Shown here one piece after another: positions 1 to 7,596 of a stretch of 64,000 nucleotides of DNA. The notes under the pieces are model-generated. The model did not search any database, had not been told where the DNA came from, and worked only from the letters and a program-made list of their open reading frames with translations. Position 1 is the first letter of the stretch. Each line of letters opens with the position of its first letter. Origin of the DNA: an uncultured Bacilli bacterium. GTDB taxonomy: Bacteria > Bacillota_I > Bacilli_A > RF39 > UBA660. Position numbers and translations under genes: made by a program. The stretch is taken from positions 1 to 64,000 of the forward strand of contig CAKPDM010000003.1 of assembly GCA_934148995.1 (NCBI GenBank), in the 5' to 3' direction.

Positions 1-640
1 TTATCTACCTTTTCACAAGTATGAGTTTTACATTGCAAGTTATATTCTTTTTCAGAAACTTGAGTACCATTCTTACCGAAGTAAGTATTATCTACCTTTT
101 CACAAGTATGAGTTTTACATTGCAAGTTATATTCTTTTTCAGAAACTTGAGTACCATTCTTACCAAAGTAAGTGTCATCTACTTTTTCACAGGTATGAGT
201 TTTACATTGTAAGTTATATTCTTTTTCAGTTACTTGAGTACCGTTCTTACCGAAGTAAGTATTATCTACTTTTTCACAAGTATGAGTTTTACATTGTAAG
301 TTATAATCCTTTTCAGATACTGGATCTCCATTTTTACCAAAGTAAGTATTATCTACTTTTTCACAAGTATGAGTTTTACATTGTAGATTATATTCTTTCT
401 CAGAAACTTGAGTCCCATTCTTACCAAAATAGATATTATCTATTTGCTCACAAGTGTGAGTCTTACATTGTAGATTATATTCTTTTTCAGAAACTTGACT
501 ACCATCTTTACCGAAGTAAGTATTACCGACTTTCTCACAAGTATGTTTTTCACATTGTATAGAATATGTTGTCTTATCAGTAACCTTACCATCTTTATCG
601 TAATACTTACCATTTGTATATTCACATTTATGAACAACTG
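1..640. repeat. Tandem 87-bp repeats inside the adhesin gene
   Basis: The word cacaagtatgag, or a close variant, recurs every 87 bases (near 15, 102, 189, 276, 363, 450, 537). Each unit encodes 29 residues with two cysteines. The copy nearest the signal-peptide end is the most divergent and the outer copies are nearly identical, as expected when repeats expand by recombination. The array continues past the left edge. Confidence 0.9.
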
Positions 641-1448
641 GTTTAATAGTTCCACTAGCTGCTGTAGTAACAGTTTTTGGTGTTTTAACTAGAACAACTA
701 AATCTTGCCATTTACCACCAGCATATCTTTGATAAGATGATTTGTTACCAGTTGCTTTAACAGTAACTTTAATAGTAGCAGTAGAAGAAATACTACTTTT
801 TGGAACCTTAACAGTGAATTTACTACCATTTTTTAAAGAAAATGAAGTACCACTTTTTTGCCCAGAAACAATTACTGCTCCTTTAGCTCCAGAAATAGTA
901 GCAACTACTTTGCTCATATTAGAAGCACTAACTGTAATACTATTTGAAATATAGTAATTACCATCACTTGATTCAATAAATGTAAGATTTGTACTACTAA
1001 GTTTCATGCTAGGATTTACAGAGTATTTTGAATTATTTTTTGCAGTAGTTGCTAATTTGTTAACTTTACTAACTAAACTTGAATTTTTACTATATGCAGC
1101 TGGAATGTAATTGTTATTTACTTTCCAGATAGCAAGTTGTGTAACTAAGTAATCATTTTTAGAGTTTCCAGCTTTGTCTAATAAGTATAGAACAGAACCA
1201 GAGTTAACAGTTTTACTGTAAGTTAAAGTGTTTCCTTGTGGAGCACCAGTCTTACTTGGTGTAATACAATAAGCAACTCCTTTATTAGTATTAAAGTATG
1301 CTTCTGTTCGATGTGTACCATCACTAAAATTAGTTCTTATATAACTTTTTTCAGTAACGCTCATCTTACTAACAGCATATACGTTCGTCGTGCCTAGAAT
1401 AAGTAACATAAAGATAAAAATAAAATAGAATTTGAAATTTTTCTTCAT
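1..1448 (-). CDS. Thioester-domain surface adhesin with Cys-rich 29-residue repeats (3' end outside window)
   Basis: The reading frame starts at ATG 1448 behind an AGGGGGAAG ribosome site and stays open to base 1. A typical signal peptide (KKNFKFYFIFIFMLLILG) is followed by the hallmarks of a Gram-positive thioester domain: a Cys in GVAYCITP and a Gln in LVTQLAIWKV (TQxA motif). These two residues form an internal thioester used for covalent host attachment in this family. After an Ig-like stretch come at least seven 29-residue repeats, each with two Cys, of the type CEKVDNTYFGKNGTQVSEKE. A C-terminal anchor would lie beyond the window. Divergent from the ATPase gene at 1563. Role as an adhesin is inferred from the family. 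Confidence 0.8.
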   Translation of the reverse strand, partial: MKKNFKFYFIFIFMLLILGTTNVYAVSKMSVTEKSYIRTNFSDGTHRTEAYFNTNKGVAYCITPSKTGAPQGNTLTYSKTVNSGSVLYLLDKAGNSKNDYLVTQLAIWKVNNNYIPAAYSKNSSLVSKVNKLATTAKNNSKYSVNPSMKLSSTNLTFIESSDGNYYISNSITVSASNMSKVVATISGAKGAVIVSGQKSGTSFSLKNGSKFTVKVPKSSISSTATIKVTVKATGNKSSYQRYAGGKWQDLVVLVKTPKTVTTAASGTIKPVVHKCEYTNGKYYDKDGKVTDKTTYSIQCEKHTCEKVGNTYFGKDGSQVSEKEYNLQCKTHTCEQIDNIYFGKNGTQVSEKEYNLQCKTHTCEKVDNTYFGKNGDPVSEKDYNLQCKTHTCEKVDNTYFGKNGTQVTEKEYNLQCKTHTCEKVDDTYFGKNGTQVSEKEYNLQCKTHTCEKVDNTYFGKNGTQVSEKEYNLQCKTHTCEKVD

Positions 1449-1477
1449 AATAATCTTCCCCCTCTATATACTCGCTT

Positions 1478-1505
1478 ATTATACCACAAAATCGAAAAAA
1501 ATCAA
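1478..1505 (-). promoter_or_regulatory. Promoter of the adhesin gene
   Basis: On the minus strand TTGATT (1505-1500) and TATAAT (1483-1478) are separated by 16 bases, 30 bases before the adhesin start codon. Confidence 0.55.
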
Positions 1506-1562
1506 GACTATTTATTGTTTTTCTGCTATACTTGAGTAGTAAAAGACGAAAGGGGAAGCTCT

Positions 1563-2495
1563 ATGAATAATGAAATAAGAAAGAGTAAAATAAGTATTTT
1601 AAAAAGTTATGGAGAAAATTTCACTAAAAAGGAATATATAACTAACCCTGCTATTGGTAGGGAAGAAGAGATAAAACAGTTAGCACTTATCCTTTTAACA
1701 CCAGAAAAATCAGCTATTTTAATTGGTAAACCGGGTGTTGGTAAAACTGCTATCGTTGAAGGCTTTGCTTATCGTATTCAAATTGGTAATGTCCCAGATG
1801 CACTAAAAGATTACCAAGTAATAAAAGTGAATACATCTGCTTTACTTGGAATGGATCCAGAAACGGGTGAAAGCAAAATTCAAATTTTACTAGACGAACT
1901 AAAAGATTATCATAATCTTGTCTTATTTATTGATGAAATACACACTCTTATGGGTACTAAAGGAGAAGCACTTGACTTTGCCAATATGTTCAAACCAGGA
2001 CTCGATCGTGGTGATATCAAAGTAATTGGTGCTACTACAACAGAAGAATATGAACAATATATATTAAGAGATAAAGCTTTTGTAAGACGTTTTCAAAGAG
2101 TTGAGGTAAAAGAACCAACAAGAGAAGAAACCATTGCTATCTGTCTTGGAACATTACCAAAAATTGAAAAGAAGACAGGAGCTACCTTAATGTATGATCC
2201 TTATGTCAAAGAAAAAATAATGGCCTTTCTAACCGATCTTACTAGTGAATACCGAAGAGTTTATGAAACAGGAGCAAGATACCCTGATGTTACCTTAGCA
2301 ATTTTACAACAATCATTCTCTTTCGCTTTATACGACAATAGAAAAGAAGTAAATATCTTTGACGTAAAGAAAGCCATACTAAATACAAAAAACGTTTATC
2401 AAGATGTTATTAATAAAGAAATACCAAGATTTGAGAAAGAATTTAAACAAGAAATAGAAGATGGAGTAGATAGAGGACTTTCTGATGGCAAGTAA
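1563..2495 (+). CDS. Single-module AAA+ ATPase resembling ClpA/ClpB D1
   Basis: A 310-residue protein that matches only the first AAA+ module of Clp unfoldases. Walker A GKPGVGKT lies at about 55-62, Walker B LFIDE at about 121-125, sensor-1 region IGATTTEEY and arginine-finger region FVRRFQRVEV follow. The N-terminal Clp repeat domain, the middle domain and the second AAA+ module are absent, so it is not a full ClpB or ClpC. It starts at ATG 1563 behind AAAGGGGAAGC, and overlaps the next gene by 11 bases. Substrate and partner are unknown; a stand-alone remodelling ATPase is likely. Confidence 0.75.
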   Translation: MNNEIRKSKISILKSYGENFTKKEYITNPAIGREEEIKQLALILLTPEKSAILIGKPGVGKTAIVEGFAYRIQIGNVPDALKDYQVIKVNTSALLGMDPETGESKIQILLDELKDYHNLVLFIDEIHTLMGTKGEALDFANMFKPGLDRGDIKVIGATTTEEYEQYILRDKAFVRRFQRVEVKEPTREETIAICLGTLPKIEKKTGATLMYDPYVKEKIMAFLTDLTSEYRRVYETGARYPDVTLAILQQSFSFALYDNRKEVNIFDVKKAILNTKNVYQDVINKEIPRFEKEFKQEIEDGVDRGLSDGK

Positions 2496-2892
2496 GATAA
2501 TTTACTATACCAGATTGGTTAGTTTTATCATCTATATAATAATTTCTATTCTGTTATTACCATATATATTTAAATGCAATAAGGAAGGCTTTTTTTTCCT
2601 TCTTGTCCTACTTTTATATATAGTACTTACTGTTTTTTCGATTCTAACAAGAAAGAAAATCTACGGAAAAACCATAAGTTATAATACAGTGATGATAGCA
2701 CTGGCAATTTATCTTGGAATAGTATATTTAAGAACTGCGAGTGATGAAAAATTGGCAGCAACTGGTTTATATACTTTTAATTTCGATTATTGTAGAATGA
2801 ATTTTATTCTTCTAGGACTTGTTATGATCGGAATAATGTTAAATACAATTGTTTTATATATAGCAGATGAAAGTGGTGAGAAAATAATATGA
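2485..2892 (+). CDS. Four-helix membrane protein of unknown function
   Basis: A 135-residue hydrophobic protein with about four predicted membrane spans (near residues 8-27, 34-50, 62-82 and 105-126). It overlaps the ATPase gene upstream and the peptidase E gene downstream by a few bases, so the three are probably co-transcribed. I recognise no family. Confidence 0.6.
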   Translation: MASKIIYYTRLVSFIIYIIISILLLPYIFKCNKEGFFFLLVLLLYIVLTVFSILTRKKIYGKTISYNTVMIALAIYLGIVYLRTASDEKLAATGLYTFNFDYCRMNFILLGLVMIGIMLNTIVLYIADESGEKII

Positions 2893-3593
2893 AAAAGCTA
2901 GTATTAATCGGTGGAGGAGATGTCGGTCGTGGTAATACTAAATACGAAACAGCTCTAATCGATAAAGAAATAGTAAAGATGACTAATAAGGAAACACCAA
3001 ATTTTCTTTTTATTGGGTTAGCTAGTTCTTTTTCAGATTCTTATTACGATACAATGAAAAAAGTCTATCAAAGTCTAGGTTGTCAAACCGTATATCTAAA
3101 GAAGAAAAATATTATAAATAATCGTGATATAGTAGAAACTAAAATAGATAATGCTGATATTATTTATTTATGTGGTGGAGATACGATTAAGTTAGTCGAA
3201 GATTTAAAGAACTATGGCTTAGTAGAATTATTACAAAAAGCTTATTCAAAAGGAACAGTTCTAGCAGGTATGTCCGCCGGGGCGATTATGTTAGCAAAAG
3301 AAGGATATTCTGACTCTTTAAAACTAAGAGATGAAGCTGATAAATATACTTTTGTGGAAGGACTAAACTTTATCGATATAGCAGTTTGTCCACATTATAG
3401 TGATTCTCCAAAGAAAGAAGAATTAAAAAGAGATTTACTTAATACTAATAAGAAAGTATATGCCCTAGATAATAAAACTGCTCTAAAGATTATTGATGAT
3501 GAGATAAGTTGTCTAAAGTGTGATGATACTGTTAATTGTTATTTAACTTATTATGATGAAAATAATAATTATATGGAAGAAATATTAAATTAA
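2889..3593 (+). CDS. pepE: Peptidase E-like (S51) serine dipeptidase
   Basis: A 234-residue cytoplasmic protein of the S51 family, which cleaves N-terminal Asp dipeptides in characterised members. The nucleophile elbow AGMSAGAIML holds the catalytic Ser; CGGDTIKLVEDL and CPHYSDSPK match other conserved blocks. Length fits the family (about 230). ATG 2889 overlaps the stop of the preceding membrane protein by four bases. Exact substrate is not shown by the sequence. Confidence 0.75.
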   Translation: MKKLVLIGGGDVGRGNTKYETALIDKEIVKMTNKETPNFLFIGLASSFSDSYYDTMKKVYQSLGCQTVYLKKKNIINNRDIVETKIDNADIIYLCGGDTIKLVEDLKNYGLVELLQKAYSKGTVLAGMSAGAIMLAKEGYSDSLKLRDEADKYTFVEGLNFIDIAVCPHYSDSPKKEELKRDLLNTNKKVYALDNKTALKIIDDEISCLKCDDTVNCYLTYYDENNNYMEEILN

Positions 3594-3717
3594 TGATTTA
3601 ATTAAAAATAAGAAATGCAACAGTTAATCTTTTCCTTATTGTTAAATGTCAAAGATTATGATATTATTAAAATGTCAAGAATACTGATAATGATAATAAG
3701 GAAGGTAGGAGACAGTT

Positions 3718-3807
3718 GTGGTAGTAGTAGAAAACTGTCAACAATTAAATTCTGATTCAAGAAGTAGTAAACCTACTTTCTTTTATAATGTATTAAAGAT
3801 AGATTAA
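3718..3807 (+). CDS. Leader peptide 1 before a surface-protein gene
   Basis: A 29-codon ORF starting at GTG 3718 behind AAGGTAGGAG, ending with SSKPTFFYNVLKID and a TAA at 3805-3807. The last codons lie inside the 5' arm of the intrinsic terminator 3795-3836, so a ribosome finishing this peptide would mask that arm. A smaller hairpin (AAGTAG/CTACTT, 3762-3778) lies within the ORF. The three leaders at 9476, 11572 and 29790 share this layout, and their -1 frame encodes a similar tail (SSKTTFFHSAKIME). Regulatory role is inferred. Confidence 0.5.
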   Translation: MVVVENCQQLNSDSRSSKPTFFYNVLKID

Positions 3808-3836
3808 TATCAAAAAGGTATAAATCTATCTTTTTT
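3795..3836 (+). terminator. Intrinsic terminator/attenuator before the 3873 gene
   Basis: Stem AAAGATAGATT (3795-3805) with AATCTATCTTT (3823-3833), then a T run. It sits between leader peptide 1 and the surface-protein gene, so it can act as an attenuator. Confidence 0.7.
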
Positions 3837-3872
3837 GTTAAATACTAAAATAGAAAGAGCAGGTTTTGACTT

Positions 3873-5735
3873 ATGAAGAATAAAAAGAAAGATTTTATTT
3901 TAATATTAATAGTTTTTATCTTACTAATAGCAATAGCAGGAATCAGTTATGCAGCATTTAACTACGCGGGAACAGGTCAAAAGTTAAATGTTATCACTAC
4001 TGGAGCTGTCTCCATGGAATATGTAGAAAGTACCAATGTTATCTCGATGAACAATGCTCTTCCAACAACAGATGCAACAGGAAAGAAGCGATTAAACGAT
4101 GGAGAATATTTCGACTTTACTGTTAAATCGTCAATAGCAGGAAATACAGATATCAACTATGAAATTGCAGCTAAAGAAGAAAATGGCAATACCTTTGATG
4201 GTAAAAACATCAAATTCTATCTAACAAAAGTTAATTCTGATGGAAGCGAAGAAGAGGCAATGCCACCTAAAACTTACTCAGAAGATCCAAGTGGAAATGG
4301 TTATACTGGAAGGCCATCAGATATGATGAGTTTATTTGTAGGTAATTTAAATCAACAAGGAGATACAGAGATTAAATATAGATTAAGATTATGGGTAGAT
4401 GAAAATTATAATCCACAAAACGATAATGGCGGATTAATTTACAAAGTAAAAGTAAATGTTTATGGACAAACATCAGATACTGTAGCACAAGTAGAAGATA
4501 CGTATTGTAAAGATAATGGATTTACTACTTTATCAGATTGCATGCTAGTAATGAATAATCATGAAACATCAGTAGAAACTGCTAAGCAGAATATAGCTGC
4601 TAAAGGAACGCCAGACTTCTCAAAGCCAGCAACCACAGATGAAGGATTATTTACAGCAGACGATGATGATGGAGCAAGTTATTATTACCGTGGAGCAGTA
4701 AAAAATAATTATGTATCATTCGCTGGATTTATGTGGAGAATTATCCGTCGTAATGGAGATGGAAGTATTCGTTTGATCTATTCAGGAAAAAATACATCGG
4801 ATACAGGAATAGCAGTAACAATTGGAAATTCACAATATAATAATAAATATTGGGATCCAGCCTATGTTGGTTATAAGTATAATGAGAAATTCTCATTACA
4901 TGAGAACAACGGAACAACAGAATACAACTGGTTTACCAATACACAAAAATATAACTTTGGAACAGGATATAGTTTTGATGAAACAACAAAGAAATTTACT
5001 TTAACCGGAGATATCCAACAATTAACATGGAAAGATAACCATGATGAAATAGTAAAAAATAATTTATATAGTTGTTTAGAGACTTCATGTAATGTAGTTT
5101 ATAAAATAACAGGATATCAAAATGAAACAACAATGACAGTACAACCTATCTCATATAGTAGTGATAGTTATACCGACACTTTAACTAATACAACAAACTC
5201 AACAATAAAAACAACATTAGATACATGGTATAAGAACAATATGACAGCATATACATCATACTTAGCAGATACAACATTTTGTAATGATAGAAGTATAAAC
5301 TCAGGCTCAGGATACTTAACAATCCCAACAACAACTTATGGAGCATATGGTCGTTTAGCATCAAGAAGAGCACCAAGCTTAAAATGTGCACAAGATATTG
5401 ATAAATTTACACTTACAAACGAGAGTGTAAAATTAGATTATCCGGTATCATTAATAACAGCAGATGAAGCATCAATGGCTGGAGGTGTTGTAGGTGTAGC
5501 AAATAGTAATTATTATCTATATAATGGACAATACACTTGGACGCTGTCTCCGTCTTACTTCGAGTCTAACAACTCTACTGCGCGCGTTTGGAGCGTGTTT
5601 CCTTCAGGCAGTCTGTCTCCTTGGTACTATGTGGCGGCTTCCATCGGGGCCCGTCCAGTTATCAATCTAAAAGCAGATACACAGATAACTAAGGGTGATG
5701 GAACGGCATTAAATCCATATGTTATACAGTCATAG
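3873..5735 (+). CDS. SipW-signal surface protein with DUF6273-like domain and hypervariable C-terminal loop
   Basis: A 620-residue secreted protein. Residues 1-30 form a SipW-type signal peptide (IAIAGISYAAFNY), followed by a TasA/camelysin-like beta domain to about 205, a spacer with two Cys (TYCKDNGFTTLSDCMLVMNN), and a large C-terminal module (GAVKNNYVSFAGFMWRIIRR) ending in the ARPVINLK block typical of DUF6273-like domains. The stretch WTLSPSYFESNN to GARPVINL is coded by unusually GC-rich, adenine-poor DNA and lies where the DGR target at 38081 has its variable repeat. It is a paralog of the gene at 29968. Transcription probably passes the attenuator upstream. Ligand unknown. Confidence 0.7.
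   Translation: MKNKKKDFILILIVFILLIAIAGISYAAFNYAGTGQKLNVITTGAVSMEYVESTNVISMNNALPTTDATGKKRLNDGEYFDFTVKSSIAGNTDINYEIAAKEENGNTFDGKNIKFYLTKVNSDGSEEEAMPPKTYSEDPSGNGYTGRPSDMMSLFVGNLNQQGDTEIKYRLRLWVDENYNPQNDNGGLIYKVKVNVYGQTSDTVAQVEDTYCKDNGFTTLSDCMLVMNNHETSVETAKQNIAAKGTPDFSKPATTDEGLFTADDDDGASYYYRGAVKNNYVSFAGFMWRIIRRNGDGSIRLIYSGKNTSDTGIAVTIGNSQYNNKYWDPAYVGYKYNEKFSLHENNGTTEYNWFTNTQKYNFGTGYSFDETTKKFTLTGDIQQLTWKDNHDEIVKNNLYSCLETSCNVVYKITGYQNETTMTVQPISYSSDSYTDTLTNTTNSTIKTTLDTWYKNNMTAYTSYLADTTFCNDRSINSGSGYLTIPTTTYGAYGRLASRRAPSLKCAQDIDKFTLTNESVKLDYPVSLITADEASMAGGVVGVANSNYYLYNGQYTWTLSPSYFESNNSTARVWSVFPSGSLSPWYYVAASIGARPVINLKADTQITKGDGTALNPYVIQS
5541..5660 (+). other. Candidate DGR variable repeat without a template in the window
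   Basis: By hand count this 120-base stretch has 67 G or C, far above the AT-rich flanks of the same gene. It codes for the loop between WTLSP and RPVINL, the exact positional equivalent of the proven variable repeat at 39286-39389. Its backbone does not match the template repeat at 39679-39782, so any template lies elsewhere. Confidence 0.5.
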
Positions 5736-5753
5736 AAAGGAGGGTTAACTCTT

Positions 5754-7571
5754 ATGAAAAATAGGAAGTATATTTTATTATTAATGATTTCTATAGTAAT
5801 CATATTAGCATTAGGAATAACTTATGCTTGGCTAACACAAACTCTTGATGGAAGTAAGATTCAATCAATGCGAGTAGGTACTTTTAAACTTTCTTTACAA
5901 GAAGGCAACTCTCTTTCTCTACAATCAGCAGAGTTTATGACTGATGAGGATGGACTTAAACAAGATGGGTTTACTTTTACAGTAGAAAATACTGGTAAAT
6001 TTACAGGAAGTTATAGTGTTTATTTAGATGATGATTCTATATCAAGCGATCAAGTAAGATTGGATGATAAATTTATTAAATATAATTTAGAAGTAAATGG
6101 TACTAAAAATAATTCTACAGCTTTATCTAGTAGAAAGATCTATGATGGTTCATTAGATAGAGGAAAGAAAGATATATTTACGTTAAGATTATGGTTAAAT
6201 AAAGATGTAAATGGTGATATAGGTGGCCAAGTATTTAAAGTAAAATTAAGAATAGAAGCCAATCAAGAAATGACACCGGTACCAGTAGCAGAAAAGTTAC
6301 TAGCTAGTGTAGGAAGTAATGGAGCTATAGATACAAGTGATTCAGAGCAAACATTTATTACAGGAACAGATCCAAATAATTATATCTGGTATAGTGGAAA
6401 GTTATGGAGAGCAGTATCAATTGATCCAAGTGATAACTCTGTAAAACTAGTTACACAATGGAATATTTCATCGATACCATATAATTCTGAAAACAATAAT
6501 AATTTTCAAGGAAGTTATATGGAGCAATGGTTAAATGATACAACTGTCGATGGCTTCCTAGGAAATTTAAGAGAATCAGAAAAGTTTATAAAAACCGACA
6601 GTGTATGGAATGCAACTATGACTACAGAAGCTACTAAACCATCAAAAACTACAATGATAACAGATACTGTTGGTCTATTAAATACCTACGAATTTTCAAA
6701 GAGTTATAAATCTGTTCAAAATGGTTATTTAAATAATAAATTAAATTTCGGGTTATTAACTCCATATTCGCAAAATTTAGTTACAGTTGTACATTATGAT
6801 GGTACACTTAGTACCGAGGAGCCGGTAGTATCCAGTGGTATAAGACCATCAGTTAACTTATTACCATCGATAAAAATAGTTTCTGGTACAGGAACTAGCG
6901 ATGATCCATATAGATTACAAGGAGATAATGATAAACCAACACATGGAACATTACTTTCTACAAGATATAGTGGTGAATATATTAAATTTGGAATAGGAGA
7001 AAATAACTTATATCAAATAGTAAGTCATGAGATAGAAAATAATACAAAGATTACAAGCGCGGAGCCTCTAAAAGTCGATGGAGAATATAAATCATTATCG
7101 TTTGGAAATAATGTCACTTTTTCTAAAAATAATACTATTGGTAGTTTTCTAAATAATGAATACCTTAGTGATTCATCATATTTAAGTACTGAACATGAGA
7201 ATATGATAGTAGATGAAACAATATGGTATTTAGGAACTGTTGGTTATGACAATTATAAAATGGCAAAATATTCGGATTTGACTACTAATAGATTAACATC
7301 TGAAAATGCTACTGCCAAAGTTGGAATTTTAAGAACTGGTGAGTTGAATTTTGGCCAGTTCGATTTCAATTCAAATAATACATCATATTTATCTTTAACT
7401 CCATTTAATAGTAATTATATTAGGGGATTAGCTTATTACTGTTATGCTAATAATGGTTATGAAGTGACGTTTCCTTTAGCAATAAAACCAGCAATGAATC
7501 TAAAGTCAAATGTAATAATAACTGGAGGAGATGGAACTAAGAATAATCCATTTACTCTAGCTTTAGGTTAG
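5754..7571 (+). CDS. SipW-signal surface protein with two DUF6273-like modules
   Basis: A 605-residue protein: SipW-type signal peptide (LALGITYAWLTQTL), TasA-like domain to about 180, then two related modules. Module A begins near KLLASVGSNGAID and carries YIWYSGKLWRAVSIDPSDNS; module B begins near GTLLSTRYSGEYI and ends AMNLKSNVIITGGDGTK. It follows the 3873 gene by 18 bases with a GAAAGGAGGG site, so both are probably one transcript. The loop before GIRPSVNL differs strongly from the paralogs at 7597, 9657 and 11753. Cell-surface or matrix location is inferred from the signal type. Confidence 0.7.
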   Translation: MKNRKYILLLMISIVIILALGITYAWLTQTLDGSKIQSMRVGTFKLSLQEGNSLSLQSAEFMTDEDGLKQDGFTFTVENTGKFTGSYSVYLDDDSISSDQVRLDDKFIKYNLEVNGTKNNSTALSSRKIYDGSLDRGKKDIFTLRLWLNKDVNGDIGGQVFKVKLRIEANQEMTPVPVAEKLLASVGSNGAIDTSDSEQTFITGTDPNNYIWYSGKLWRAVSIDPSDNSVKLVTQWNISSIPYNSENNNNFQGSYMEQWLNDTTVDGFLGNLRESEKFIKTDSVWNATMTTEATKPSKTTMITDTVGLLNTYEFSKSYKSVQNGYLNNKLNFGLLTPYSQNLVTVVHYDGTLSTEEPVVSSGIRPSVNLLPSIKIVSGTGTSDDPYRLQGDNDKPTHGTLLSTRYSGEYIKFGIGENNLYQIVSHEIENNTKITSAEPLKVDGEYKSLSFGNNVTFSKNNTIGSFLNNEYLSDSSYLSTEHENMIVDETIWYLGTVGYDNYKMAKYSDLTTNRLTSENATAKVGILRTGELNFGQFDFNSNNTSYLSLTPFNSNYIRGLAYYCYANNGYEVTFPLAIKPAMNLKSNVIITGGDGTKNNPFTLALG

Positions 7572-7596
7572 TAATATAGAAAGAAGGGAGGAGCAT

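Noticed and set aside
1..640. Regular 87-bp repeats could suggest a CRISPR array
   Set aside because: The units are contiguous, without unique spacers, and form an open reading frame with conserved Cys codons; they are protein repeats.
5541..5660. VR-like segment produced from the template at 39679-39782
   Set aside because: The non-adenine backbone does not align with that template, so it cannot be a direct product of this TR.
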